The position numbers were made by a program, and so were the translations under genes. Below, in pieces: positions 10,401 through 18,912 of a stretch of 64,000 nt of DNA (within the stretch, counting starts at the first letter, position 1; the number at the start of each line of letters is the position of its first letter). The stretch comes from Streptomyces sp. NBC_01591 (GTDB taxonomy: Bacteria > Actinomycetota > Actinomycetes > Streptomycetales > Streptomycetaceae): the NCBI RefSeq assembly GCF_035918155.1, contig NZ_CP109327.1, positions 3,844,001-3,908,000 on the forward strand, given 5' to 3'. The notes under the pieces are model-generated. The model was not told where the DNA came from, ran no database searches, and worked only from the letters and a program-made list of their open reading frames with translations.

Positions 10401-11057
10401 ATGACCGGCCCCGACACCCCTCCCCCTCCGAGGCTGCCCGAACCGGGAGAAGCGCGGACAAACCTCCCGCTCGCCCCGACCGATCAACCCCCGCAGCTAC
10501 GGGCTGACGCGGCGCGCAACCGCACGCTCCTGCTGGACGCCGCCTCCCGGCTCCTGTCCGGGTGCGGGGCGGCGGACCTGACCATGGAGTCGGTGGCCGC
10601 CGCAGCGGGGGTGGGCAAGGGAACCGTCTTCCGGCGCTTCGGCGACCGGGCCGGACTCCTGATCGCGCTCCTGGACCACCGGGAGAAGCAGTTCCAGGCC
10701 GCCTTCCTCTCCGGCCCGCCACCGCTGGGCCCGGACGCCCCCGCGGCGGAACGGCTGCACGCCTTCGGGCCCGCCACCCTGCGCCACGAAAGCGATCACC
10801 ACCCGCTGATCCTGGCCAGCCGGAGCGACCCGCTGCGCAACTACAGCGTCCCGGCGCTCCATCTGCGCATCAACCACATCGCGATGCTGCTGCGGCAGGC
10901 GAACGTGCCCGGCGATCCGGAGCTGCTCGCACACACCCTGCTCGCCTCCATCGACACCGCCCTCGTCCACCACCTCACCACCGAGCGCGGTATGTCGCTG
11001 GAGCGCCTGGAGGAAGCCTGGCACCACCTGGTCACCAGCCTCGGGGCGACCACCTAG
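10401..11057 (+). CDS. TetR family repressor
   Basis: A 218-residue regulator. After a Pro-rich N-terminus of about 35 residues the TetR helix-turn-helix is clear: NRTLLLDAASRLLSGCG, then LTMESVAAAAGVGKGTVFRRFGDRAGLL. The C-terminal ligand domain is helical and ends HHLTTERGMSLERLEEAWHHLV. It is divergent from the FMN reductase and probably binds the two palindromes at 10322-10370, repressing both itself and the reductase until a ligand (perhaps a quinone or electrophile, inferred from the target) arrives. Confidence 0.92.
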   Translation: MTGPDTPPPPRLPEPGEARTNLPLAPTDQPPQLRADAARNRTLLLDAASRLLSGCGAADLTMESVAAAAGVGKGTVFRRFGDRAGLLIALLDHREKQFQAAFLSGPPPLGPDAPAAERLHAFGPATLRHESDHHPLILASRSDPLRNYSVPALHLRINHIAMLLRQANVPGDPELLAHTLLASIDTALVHHLTTERGMSLERLEEAWHHLVTSLGATT

Positions 11058-11151
11058 GAGCGACCGCCGAGGGAGGGAGCGAGGCCTTCGGCCGACGGGT
11101 CACGCCGGCAGCCCGGCGGCAGGAAGTACGAGCTTCATGACGAAGGACTCG

Positions 11152-11178
11152 TTTCGTAGCGAAAGTCTCGCAAAGACT
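11152..11178. promoter_or_regulatory. Small inverted repeats upstream of acg-like gene
   Basis: TTTCG-TAG-CGAAA (11152-11164) is followed directly by AGTCT-CGCAA-AGACT (11164-11178). They lie in a less GC-rich stretch about 80 bp before the nitroreductase start. They could be operator half-sites or part of the promoter; no regulator can be named. Confidence 0.35.
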
Positions 11179-11256
11179 CATACCGCCCCATATCGCAGTG
11201 GCGGCACTTGATACATGCTGGAGAGACATCGACAGTTCCCGAACCCCGGGGGTCAG

Positions 11257-12258
11257 ATGTCCACCCACGCGCTCACCGACACGGTGGTGACCGACCTCGT
11301 CGCCGATGCCACCGCCGCACCGTCCATGCACAACGCCCAGCCCTGGCTCTTCCGCTACGGACGCCTCAGCCGCACCATCGCCCTCCGGGCCGACTTCGAG
11401 CGCCGGATGCCGGAGGCCGACCCCTCCACCCGCGCCCTGCACGTGGGCTGCGGCGCGGCCCTGCTGAACCTGCGGGTGTCCGCCGCACACCACGGCCTTG
11501 AGGCGGCGACCACACTGCTGCCCGTCCCGTCGGATCCGGCGTTCCTGGCCGCCGTACTCCTCGACAGCCACCCCGACGCCCCCGGCGGGCAGGCCGACGA
11601 AGAGTTCCGCGCCCTCCACCCCGCGATCGCGGACCGGCACACCAGCCGCTACCCGTTCGACGAGCAGGCGATCCCCGACGACGTCCGCGCACGCCTCGTA
11701 CGCGCGGCCCGTACCGAGGGCGCGGACCTCGCGTTCCTGACCGCGAGCCATCTGGAGACCGTGCTCGAACTGATCCGGGACGCCGAGGGATACGACCGCG
11801 GCGACCCGGCGCGAGACGCCGAGCAGCGCCACTGGGCCCGGTACACGAAGACCGACGCGCCGGTCGACGGAATCCCCGACTACGCCTTCGGCCCCCGCGA
11901 CGCCTCCGAGAGAGCGATCAACCGCGATTTCACCGGCACCGCCGCCCTCGCCGACCGGGCCCGTGTCCTGTTCGAGAACCGGCCGCAGCTGGCCCTGCTG
12001 AGCACCGAGGGCGACCGCCCGGTGGACTGGCTGGGCGCCGGTCAGGCGCTGGAACGCGTCCTGCTCACCGCGACACTGGACGCGGTGTCCACCTCGTTCG
12101 CGACACAGCCCCTCGAATGGCCGGACCTGCGCTGGATCCTGCGTGACCCGGTCCGCGGCACGGGGCACCCCCAGATGATCATCCGCCTGGGATACGGGCC
12201 CACGGGGCCGCGCACGCCACGCCGCCCCGTGGACCGGGTACTGACGATCGAACCGTAA
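11257..12258 (+). CDS. Acg-family nitroreductase-like FMN-binding protein
   Basis: A 333-residue protein of the Acg (Rv2032-like) branch of the nitroreductase fold. Typical features are the N-terminal DLVADATAAPSMHNAQPWLFRY, in which the SxHNxQPW motif binds FMN, the long central helix set, and GHPQMIIRLGYG near the C-terminus. Mycobacterial Acg is thought to store FMN rather than reduce substrates; by analogy this is a dormancy or stress flavoprotein. I chose the ATG at 11257 because GGGGGTC lies just upstream and the protein then starts like its relatives. A universal stress protein follows after about 45 bp, the pairing seen in DevR/DosR regulons. Confidence 0.87.
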   Translation: MSTHALTDTVVTDLVADATAAPSMHNAQPWLFRYGRLSRTIALRADFERRMPEADPSTRALHVGCGAALLNLRVSAAHHGLEAATTLLPVPSDPAFLAAVLLDSHPDAPGGQADEEFRALHPAIADRHTSRYPFDEQAIPDDVRARLVRAARTEGADLAFLTASHLETVLELIRDAEGYDRGDPARDAEQRHWARYTKTDAPVDGIPDYAFGPRDASERAINRDFTGTAALADRARVLFENRPQLALLSTEGDRPVDWLGAGQALERVLLTATLDAVSTSFATQPLEWPDLRWILRDPVRGTGHPQMIIRLGYGPTGPRTPRRPVDRVLTIEP

Positions 12259-12303
12259 CGAATCGAACCGTAACGAGCAGAGGCAGAGAAGGCGGTGGGA
12301 GCG

Positions 12304-13212
12304 ATGCGGCTCCCGGTAGTCGTCGGAGTGGACGGATCGGAGGGCAGCCTGCGGGCCCTGGACTGGGCCACGGCGGAAGCGGCACGCTCCCGGCTCCCCC
12401 TGCGCGTCGTGCACGCGTCGCTGTGGGAGCACTACGAGGGTCTGCGGCCCAGCGCCGACACCGGGCGTCCCGCCGAACAGCTCCTCGCCGAGCATCTCGT
12501 CGCCTCGGCCCGGGACCGCGTGCAGGACCTCAGGCCCGAGGTGAGCGTGGTGGCCGACGTACAGCCCGAGGACCCGGTGGCCACACTCGTACGGGAGAGC
12601 CACGAGGCGTCACTCGTCGTCCTGGGGTCCCGGGGCCGGGGCCGGATCGCCGGGATGCTCCTGGGGTCCGTCGGGCTCGCGCTCGCCGGCCGGTCCCACT
12701 GCCCGGTCGTGGTGATTCCGGCGAGGCAGCCGCTCGCACCGGCGAAACCCGGCCGTGTCGTCGTCGGGATCAGCGACGCCGCCGGTCCGTCGGCCGCCGC
12801 CGTCTTCGCACTGGCCCAGGCCGCATCGCGCCACGGCGAGCTCACCGCCGTACGGGCCTGGCGCCGCCCCGCGCACGAGCTCCTGAGCCGTCCGTCCCTC
12901 TCGGGCTCCCCCGCTTCCGCACACTGCCGACAGGCCGAGGAACACCTCGAAGAGGTCCTGCAGGCCCTGCGGGAGCGGACGGCGCGGGAGGCTCCGGAGC
13001 GGGACGGGTCCGGAACCGTCATCCACCGGGCGGTGGCGCAGGGACCAGCGCACCAGGCACTGATCGAAGCCGCCGAGGACGCGGAACTCCTGGTCGTCGG
13101 CGCCCGGCGGAGCAGCGTATGGCTCGGACTCCAACTGGGCCCGGTCAACCATGCGGTGCTGCACTACGCGGCCTGCCCGGTCGCCGTCGTCCCGGACACG
13201 TACCAGGGCTGA
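12304..13212 (+). CDS. Tandem-domain universal stress protein
   Basis: About 302 residues with two UspA domains. Domain 1 begins LPVVVGVDGSEGSLRALDWA and carries the ATP loop VVLGSRGRGRIAGMLLGSVG; domain 2 begins GRVVVGISDAAGPSAAAVFA and ends in VVGARRSSVWLGLQLGPVN. Both have the G-2x-G-9x-G-type nucleotide pattern in recognisable form. A GTG at 12295 is a possible start three codons earlier, but the ATG at 12304 has better ribosome-site spacing. It is downstream of the Acg-like gene on the same strand, probably one operon. Cytoplasmic stress protein. Confidence 0.9.
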   Translation: MRLPVVVGVDGSEGSLRALDWATAEAARSRLPLRVVHASLWEHYEGLRPSADTGRPAEQLLAEHLVASARDRVQDLRPEVSVVADVQPEDPVATLVRESHEASLVVLGSRGRGRIAGMLLGSVGLALAGRSHCPVVVIPARQPLAPAKPGRVVVGISDAAGPSAAAVFALAQAASRHGELTAVRAWRRPAHELLSRPSLSGSPASAHCRQAEEHLEEVLQALRERTAREAPERDGSGTVIHRAVAQGPAHQALIEAAEDAELLVVGARRSSVWLGLQLGPVNHAVLHYAACPVAVVPDTYQG

Positions 13213-13255
13213 CACGGGAACCGGGCGCCCACTGACCGGCCTTACGGTTCTCCTC

Positions 13256-13303
13256 GTACCGACGTACCGACGTACCGACGTACCGACGTACTGGCGTACT
13301 GAC
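13256..13303. repeat. 8-bp tandem repeat (GTACCGAC)n
   Basis: Six consecutive 8-bp units: four identical GTACCGAC copies from 13256 to 13287, then GTACTGGC and GTACTGAC. It lies in the 142-bp gap between the stress protein and the next gene and is not coding. Its length not being a multiple of three would allow slippage without touching a gene. Confidence 0.85.
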
Positions 13304-13354
13304 GCACCCATGCACGAGTCGACACACTCACGCACGAAAGGGAGGGCCCGACCC

Positions 13355-14503
13355 ATGGCCGATGCCGCCGCCGCACGCCTTGTCACCACGCTCGCCGCAC
13401 CGCTGGACCATGCGCGGGACGCGGCAGACGCCCCGCGCCTCCTGCGGTGGCCGGACGCACGGCCCATGTCCGGCAGCGGGCAGCCGGCAGGCCTCCGGCG
13501 CCTGCTCGTCCAGCGCGGCGACACCGAGCTGGTCGCCGTCGACCCCGACTCCCCGGGCGCGGCGACGGTCCGGTTCCCCGCGCCCTGGCCCCGCGACTTC
13601 GGCACCTGCACGGTGGCGCCGAGCGGTGATCTCGCGCTCTTCGCCGGGGTGCACGCGGTGCGCGCGGTGGACCCGGCAGGGGCGGTGCGCTGGGAGGTCG
13701 GTCACGGCTGCTGGGACGGCAGTTGCCGCACGCTCCACACCACGTACGAGGAGTACGCGACCGACCACCGGCATCTGTACGCGGACAGCGGATCGGCCGT
13801 GTTCTCCGCGGACGGGACGCTCGTGTGGGCCCATATCCGCGGCCCTGTCGCCGCGTCCGGACCCGACCCGGAGGCGCTGGACGAGTGGCTGGTCATCGAC
13901 GCCGCCGACGGACGGGTGCTCGGCCGGGCGGACGCGGAGACTGTGGCGGCCGGATCGGATCACGTCCCGCACCCCGACCCCACCCGGATGGGACTGTGCG
14001 TCGGCGAGGGGCAGGACGGGGTGCCGATGCTGTGGGGCAGGTGGGACGGTGAGCAGCTCTCCGTCGAGCGGTTCTGCGACGACGAACGGATCCTGACGGA
14101 TGTGAGCCCCTCGGGGGACCGCTTCCTGACGGTGACTCATTACGAGGAGACGCTCGGCGTGCACCGGGTCGACGACGGATCCGTACTGTCCGAACTCGAC
14201 ACCGAGCACACCATCCCCCGCCACCCAGGGGCCGATCCCGACGACCAGGACGCCGACGAGTCGCTCTGGGACTACGAGTGCGGCTTCCTCGACGAGGCGA
14301 CCGTCATCGCCGGTACGTCGGAGCGGGACGAGGAGTACGGCGAGCCGCGCCACTGGCTGGTGAGCACGGCCGGGGCGCAGATGCGGGTGACCGCGCAGAT
14401 CACGTATCCGTTCCCGATATCCGGCGCGCCCACGGCCCTCGGCGACGGCACCTGGTACACGGTGTCGGCGGCGGGCGACGCACTGCATGTGTGGAGCCGG
14501 TAG
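13355..14503 (+). CDS. Hypothetical beta-propeller-like protein
   Basis: A 382-residue protein with no signal peptide or membrane segment. The start ATG at 13355 has AAAGGGAGGG upstream. The sequence is built of repeated strand motifs ending in GD/DG turns (TELVAVDPDS, GDLALFAGVHAVRAVDPAGAVRW, GTLVWAHIRGP, GDRFLTVTHYEETLGVHRVDDGS), which suggests a WD40/PQQ-like propeller reading out bound states. It is acidic and rich in Asp. Function unknown. The next gene is a tiny membrane protein about 130 bp on. Confidence 0.7.
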   Translation: MADAAAARLVTTLAAPLDHARDAADAPRLLRWPDARPMSGSGQPAGLRRLLVQRGDTELVAVDPDSPGAATVRFPAPWPRDFGTCTVAPSGDLALFAGVHAVRAVDPAGAVRWEVGHGCWDGSCRTLHTTYEEYATDHRHLYADSGSAVFSADGTLVWAHIRGPVAASGPDPEALDEWLVIDAADGRVLGRADAETVAAGSDHVPHPDPTRMGLCVGEGQDGVPMLWGRWDGEQLSVERFCDDERILTDVSPSGDRFLTVTHYEETLGVHRVDDGSVLSELDTEHTIPRHPGADPDDQDADESLWDYECGFLDEATVIAGTSERDEEYGEPRHWLVSTAGAQMRVTAQITYPFPISGAPTALGDGTWYTVSAAGDALHVWSR

Positions 14504-14632
14504 CCCGGCCCCCGGCCACCAATCACCCGCATCCGGCCATTCATTGGCCGAAGAATGATCTCCGGCCGGCCTGTCGAACCTGCCGATGCAGAAGACACCT
14601 GCCTTTGTCCCGCGCGTGCGAGGAGGTCTGCC

Positions 14633-14875
14633 GTGGGCGACATCCTGCTGGCCCTGTCCATCCCCGTACTGGTCTTCGCGGGCGGCATCCACGCGGCGTG
14701 CGAGAGCTGGTGGCGGCGACGGCGCCCGGCGCCACCGGCCCCGTGCCCGCACCGGGCGGCGCGGCTGGCCGAGCACGCGATGCCGGTGGACGCCGAGGGC
14801 GTCGTCGACGGCGCGTACACGAGGCTGGACGGCCTCTACGACATCCCGGGGGCACCGGACACCCGCGCACCATAG
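14633..14875 (+). CDS. Small single-pass membrane protein
   Basis: An 80-residue protein from a GTG at 14633 with a strong AGGAGG at 14621-14626. The first 20 residues form one membrane helix (ILLALSIPVLVFAGGIHAAC), followed by an Arg-rich cytoplasmic patch and a tail with several Asp and Gly. Codon use is typical of the host. No family recognised. It ends 10 bp before the AraC-type gene and may be co-transcribed with it. Confidence 0.55.
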   Translation: MGDILLALSIPVLVFAGGIHAACESWWRRRRPAPPAPCPHRAARLAEHAMPVDAEGVVDGAYTRLDGLYDIPGAPDTRAP

Positions 14876-14885
14876 GATCGCCGCC

Positions 14886-15710
14886 ATGGCCGGTCCTCGA
14901 CGCGACACCCGGGGCATCGTCGACGCCCCTGAGCTCTTCGCCCAGGTGCGTTTCCGCCGCCGTGAACCCGCCGCCGGGCTGCGGCCGTACCTGGAGCACT
15001 ACTGGCTCATCGACTGGGACCTGACCGAGCCGTACGTCTCCCACCTGGTGCCGCACCCGTCCGTGAACCTGGTCTTCCAGCGGTACGGGGACGACGGCGG
15101 GGCGGCCCGTACCGGCGACGCCGGGTTCGCGGAGGTCTCGGGCATTGGTCTGGGGCTCTACACGCAGAAGCTGGAGGGCCGGGGCCGGGTCTGCGGGGTG
15201 CAGTTCCGGCCCGGCGGGTTCCGGCCGTTCGCGCCGGGCCGGCCGGTCGCGGAGTGGACGGGGCGGCGGCTCCCCGCCGACGAGGTGTTCACCCCGCCCG
15301 CCCCGCCGTCGGACGTCCTCGACCCGGCGGACGAGGACGCGCGGGTGGCGGCGCTCGACGCGTACCTGCTGGCGCTCCGCCCGGAACCGGACCCGCAGGC
15401 CGAACACGCGATGGCCCTGGTCGACCTGGTGCGCACGGACCGCACGGTGCGCCGGGTCGCCGAACTCGCCCGCGTCGAAGGGCTGTCGCCGCGCTCGCTC
15501 CAGCGGCTCTTCGCCGCGTACGTCGGCGTCGGCCCCAAGTGGGTCATCCTCCGCTACCGCATCCACGAGGCGCTGGAGCGGGCCGAGTCGGACCCGCAGG
15601 TGAACTGGGCGGCACTCGCGGCGGAGCTCGGCTACAGCGACCAGGCCCACCTGATCAGGGACTTCACGGCCACGGTCGGCGTGCCCCCGACGGCCTTCGC
15701 CCCGCGCTGA
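14886..15710 (+). CDS. AraC family transcriptional regulator
   Basis: A 274-residue regulator. The N-terminal domain (residues 1-150) includes RPYLEHYWLIDWDL and VPHPSVNLVFQRYG, typical of the DUF6597-like sensing domain of this AraC subgroup. The C-terminal double helix-turn-helix runs through VRRVAELARVEGLSPRSLQRLFAAYVG and ALAAELGYSDQAHLIRDFTATVG. ATG at 14886. Neighbours do not reveal the target; the GNAT gene 90 bp downstream on the same strand is one candidate. Confidence 0.92.
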   Translation: MAGPRRDTRGIVDAPELFAQVRFRRREPAAGLRPYLEHYWLIDWDLTEPYVSHLVPHPSVNLVFQRYGDDGGAARTGDAGFAEVSGIGLGLYTQKLEGRGRVCGVQFRPGGFRPFAPGRPVAEWTGRRLPADEVFTPPAPPSDVLDPADEDARVAALDAYLLALRPEPDPQAEHAMALVDLVRTDRTVRRVAELARVEGLSPRSLQRLFAAYVGVGPKWVILRYRIHEALERAESDPQVNWAALAAELGYSDQAHLIRDFTATVGVPPTAFAPR

Positions 15711-15800
15711 CCGCCCGGCCCCGGGCCCGTCCGCCGCCGCCGCAATGCGCCAATTGCCGTTCGCCGCCCGGTTGTCAGTGCCTCGTCCTACAGTTCCGGT

Positions 15801-16331
15801 ATGGAACGCACCGCTTCATCGACCGTACGGATCGAGGCCTGGTCGGACGCCGACCTGGAGCTGCTCCGCCGTGCCAACGCACCGGAGCTGATGGACCACC
15901 TGGGCGGACCCGAGTCGGAGGAGCAGCTCATAGCGCGCCACGAGCGCTACGTGGAGCTGAGCGCGGACCGCACGGGCCGGGGCAGGATGTTCCGCATCGC
16001 CCTGACGGACGGGGCCGACACCGTGGGCACGATCGGCTTCTGGGAGCGGACCTGGCAGGGCCAGGAGGTGTACGAGACGGGGTGGGCCGTCCTCCCTGAA
16101 TACCAGGGCCTTGGCATCGCGACGGCCGCGACGACGGCCGTCGCCGAGCAGGCCCGAGCCGAGCGCAAGCACCGCTTTCTGCACGCCTATCCGTCCGTGG
16201 GGAACGGCGCGTCGAACGCGGTGTGCCGCAAGGCGGGCTTCACCCTGATCGGCGAGTGCGACTTCGAGTACCCGCCCGGCCATGCGCTGCTGACGAACGA
16301 CTGGCGGCTCGACCTCGACGGGGGCCGCTGA
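15801..16331 (+). CDS. GNAT acetyltransferase
   Basis: A 176-residue N-acetyltransferase. The acetyl-CoA loop region is visible as YETGWAVLPEYQGLGIATAAT (Q-x-x-G-x-G/A type), and the late motif is PSVGNGASNAVCRKAGFTLIG, which resembles RimJ-like side-chain acetylases. Substrate unknown. It converges on a second GNAT gene with only 2 bp between the stop codons. Confidence 0.88.
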   Translation: MERTASSTVRIEAWSDADLELLRRANAPELMDHLGGPESEEQLIARHERYVELSADRTGRGRMFRIALTDGADTVGTIGFWERTWQGQEVYETGWAVLPEYQGLGIATAATTAVAEQARAERKHRFLHAYPSVGNGASNAVCRKAGFTLIGECDFEYPPGHALLTNDWRLDLDGGR

Positions 16332-16333
16332 CC

Positions 16334-16771
16334 TCAATCGAGATCGAGGGCCTTGTCGAAGTTGAACGCGACGATGTCCATCCGCTCCCGCAGATAGAAG
16401 CGGTGGGCGTCGGTGCGGTGCGTGCCCGAGTCCAGGTTGAGATGCCGACAACCCGCCTCCCTGGCCCGCTCTTCGAGATACCCGAGGAGCCGACGGCCGA
16501 CGCCGGTGGAGCGGGCGGCCTCGGCGGTGACCAGGTCGTCGACGTACAGCTGCCTGATCTGGCTGGTGTTGTCGATGATGCGCCACCCGGCCGCTCCCAC
16601 GCAGACGCCCTCGCCGTCGTATGCGGCACTGAACCGCAGTCCCTGCGCGTACCCCTTCTCGTACACCTCCCGGAAAAGGTCCTCGGTGAGATGGGGGCGG
16701 AGTTCACGCAGGACGGGAAGCAGTTCGTCGGCCAGGCGGGCATCGCCGGGTTCGAGGTCGATGATCTTCAT
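16334..16771 (-). CDS. GNAT acetyltransferase
   Basis: A 145-residue GNAT domain protein: the central strands AGWRIIDNTSQIRQLYVDDL lead to the acetyl-CoA loop AARSTGVGRRLLGYLEERA, then the family C-terminal pattern HLNLDSGTHRTDAHRFYLRE. I chose the ATG at 16771 (MKIIDLEPGDARLADELLP), as the region upstream is tandem repeat DNA. The substrate cannot be told. It converges with the preceding acetyltransferase gene. Confidence 0.88.
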   Translation of the reverse strand: MKIIDLEPGDARLADELLPVLRELRPHLTEDLFREVYEKGYAQGLRFSAAYDGEGVCVGAAGWRIIDNTSQIRQLYVDDLVTAEAARSTGVGRRLLGYLEERAREAGCRHLNLDSGTHRTDAHRFYLRERMDIVAFNFDKALDLD

Positions 16772-16797
16772 GCGGGAACTGTAGGCCGGGGGCTTAC

Positions 16798-16880
16798 GGG
16801 CCGGGGCTCGTGGGCCGGGGCTTACGGGCCGGGGCTCGTGGGCCGGGGCTCGTGGGCCCGGGGCTCGTTGGCCCGGGGCC
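16798..16880. repeat. 14-bp G-rich minisatellite
   Basis: Tandem units of GGGCCGGGGCTCGT or GGGCCGGGGCTTAC start at 16798, 16812, 16826 and 16840, then a 15-bp unit at 16854 and a partial unit to about 16880. A degenerate unit precedes at 16783. The array sits directly upstream of the GNAT start codon at 16771, so on the minus strand it is C-rich promoter-side DNA. Confidence 0.85.
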
Positions 16881-16992
16881 GCGTTCCGGGTCTTGCGCAC
16901 ACCCTCCACACACCGATCTAATGCCTGGAGACGCATAATCCATTAGATTCACCTTCGACTTCATCGAGCGACGAGGGATGAGGGACGACCCG

Positions 16993-17769
16993 ATGCTGCT
17001 GGCACACATCAGCGATCTGCACCTCGACGGCACCGACCGGGCCACGGACCGGGCCACCCGAGTGGTGGCGTACCTCAACTCGCTGACCAGACAGCCGGAT
17101 GCGGTCCTGGTCACCGGCGACATCGCGGACCACGGCACCCCCGACGAGTACGCGGAGGCGGCCCGGCTGCTGGCCGGGCTCACCGCCCCCGCTCTTCCGT
17201 GCCCCGGCAACCACGACGACCGAAGCGCCTACCGCAAGGTCCTGCTGGCCGGCGAACCGGACGACGGGGCGCACCCGACCGCCCCCGTCAACCGACGGCA
17301 CCACGTGGCCGGTTACGCCCTGCTGCTCTGCGACTCGACCATCCCCGGCGAGGACGCGGGACGGTTCGACGACGAGACCCTGGACTGGCTGGCCCGCACG
17401 CTCGACGACCTGGGCGACACCCCCGCGATCCCCGCGTTCCACCATCCACCGGCCACCGTCCACCACCCCTACCTGGACTCGACGAACCTCACCGACGCCG
17501 GCCGGTTCGCCCGACTCCTCGCCGAGCGCCCCGTCGACAACGTCCCGGCGATCCTGACCGGACACGCGCACACCGCGATGTCCTCGACCTTCGCCGGACG
17601 CCCCCTGCTCGTGGCACCCGGAGTCGTGTCGACGCTGCGCCTGCCGTGGGAGAGCGGCGAGGGGCTGACCGACCGGGCGGCGCCACCCGGGGTGGCCTTC
17701 CACGTCCTGGACGAGGGCGACCGGGGCGCGGGCGGGCGCATCACCACGCACTACCGCGTCGTGCCGTAG
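16993..17769 (+). CDS. Metallophosphoesterase (CpdA-like)
   Basis: About 258 residues of the calcineurin-like phosphoesterase fold. The metal-binding series is complete: LAHISDLHLDG, TGDIADHG, CPGNHDD, then HHPPA and TGHAHT. The spacing fits the class III cyclic nucleotide phosphodiesterase group (CpdA/Rv0805-like), so 3',5'-cAMP is a plausible substrate, though other phosphodiesters are possible. The ATG at 16993 has GAGGGA six bases upstream; an in-frame ATG at 16978 has no room for a ribosome site. Cytoplasmic. Confidence 0.9.
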   Translation: MLLAHISDLHLDGTDRATDRATRVVAYLNSLTRQPDAVLVTGDIADHGTPDEYAEAARLLAGLTAPALPCPGNHDDRSAYRKVLLAGEPDDGAHPTAPVNRRHHVAGYALLLCDSTIPGEDAGRFDDETLDWLARTLDDLGDTPAIPAFHHPPATVHHPYLDSTNLTDAGRFARLLAERPVDNVPAILTGHAHTAMSSTFAGRPLLVAPGVVSTLRLPWESGEGLTDRAAPPGVAFHVLDEGDRGAGGRITTHYRVVP

Positions 17770-17883
17770 CGCCGGCCGCAGCCGACCTTCGCGCCGGGCC
17801 CCGGCCTCGATCCCGACCCTGGGCCCGGGCCCGCCCGCAACGTTCGAAAACGTTTGACGGCCGGGCCACCCTCCTGGATATTT

Positions 17884-17900
17884 ATCTGCGTCACGCAGAT
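17884..17900. promoter_or_regulatory. 17-bp palindrome upstream of NmrA-like gene
   Basis: ATCTGCGTCACGCAGAT is symmetric around its middle base, with 8-bp arms, in the AT-rich stretch 43 bp before the ATG at 17943. This is a good operator candidate. No regulator is encoded next to it. Confidence 0.55.
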
Positions 17901-17942
17901 TATTCGTATCGCAGCCATATCCTCAGAGGGGATTCCTCCACC

Positions 17943-18797
17943 ATGACCACTCTCGTCACCGGATGCCGCGGCCGTATCGGCTCCACGCTCGTCTCGCTGC
18001 TGCACCGCGACGGCCACGCCGTCCGCGCCGCCTCGCGCACCCCCGGGGACCTCGCCGCCACAGCCACCGCGCTGCCCGCCGGCGTACCGGTCGTGGCCTG
18101 CGATCTCGGCGATCCGGCCACCTTCGGGGCCGCCCTCGACGGCGTCGACTCCGTCTTCCTCTACGCCGATCCGTCCGGCATCGACGCCTTCCTCTCCGCG
18201 GCCGAGACCGCCGGAGTCGGCCACATCGTGCTGCTCTCCTCCAGCTCGGCCCTCGCCCCGGACGCCCACGACAACCCGATCGCCGCCTCCCACCACGCGG
18301 TGGAGCAGGCCCTGACGGCCTCGCCCCTCACCACGACGCTGCTCCGCCCGGGTGCCTTCGCGAGCAACGCGTACCAGTGGGCACAGTCGGTACGGGCCCA
18401 CGGCTCCGTCGACCTCCCCTACCCCGACAGCCACACCAGCCCCATCGATGGAACGGACATCGCCGAGGCCGCCCTCGCCGTTCTCACCGACCCCCGCCTG
18501 CAGGGCGCGGCGTACCACCTGACCGGCCCCGAATCGCTCACCGCCGCCGAACAGGTCGGCCTGCTGGCGGCGGCATCCGGGCGCCCCATCACCGTCAACA
18601 CCGTGACCGGGGCGGCCTGGAAGGAGTCGATGGCCGCTTTCCTGCCCGAGCCGATCGCCGACGCGCTGCTCGCGTACTCGGCCGCGTCGGACGGCTCCCC
18701 GGCCGAGGTGACCGGCGACACCGAGAAGCTGACCGGCCACCCGGCCCGCACCTTCGCCGCCTGGGCCGAGGAACACGCCGCCGCCTTCCGCCCCTGA
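17943..18797 (+). CDS. NmrA-like NAD(P)-binding protein
   Basis: A 284-residue atypical short-chain dehydrogenase. The nucleotide loop is modified, VTGCRGRIGSTLVSLLHRDG, followed by SRTP and the Asp-rich VVACDLGDPATF. Later parts match the NmrA/QOR2-like group: HIVLLSSSSALAPD, TTTLLRPGAFASN and SPIDGTDIAEAALAVL. Members act as redox sensors or quinone reductases. ATG at 17943. A palindrome at 17884-17900 may control it. Confidence 0.87.
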   Translation: MTTLVTGCRGRIGSTLVSLLHRDGHAVRAASRTPGDLAATATALPAGVPVVACDLGDPATFGAALDGVDSVFLYADPSGIDAFLSAAETAGVGHIVLLSSSSALAPDAHDNPIAASHHAVEQALTASPLTTTLLRPGAFASNAYQWAQSVRAHGSVDLPYPDSHTSPIDGTDIAEAALAVLTDPRLQGAAYHLTGPESLTAAEQVGLLAAASGRPITVNTVTGAAWKESMAAFLPEPIADALLAYSAASDGSPAEVTGDTEKLTGHPARTFAAWAEEHAAAFRP

Positions 18798-18912
18798 TTC
18801 CCGCGAGGCACCGGGCGCACCCGGCGCACTCAGCACACCCGGCGCACCCAACGCGCGCCGGGAACCGAAACCCCCCTGGCTGACCCACCCCGGCCGATGA
18901 CATCCTGACGAG

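Noticed and set aside
13256..16880. Possible CRISPR-like arrays from the two tandem repeats
   Set aside because: There are no spacers between units and no cas genes; they are simple tandem repeats.
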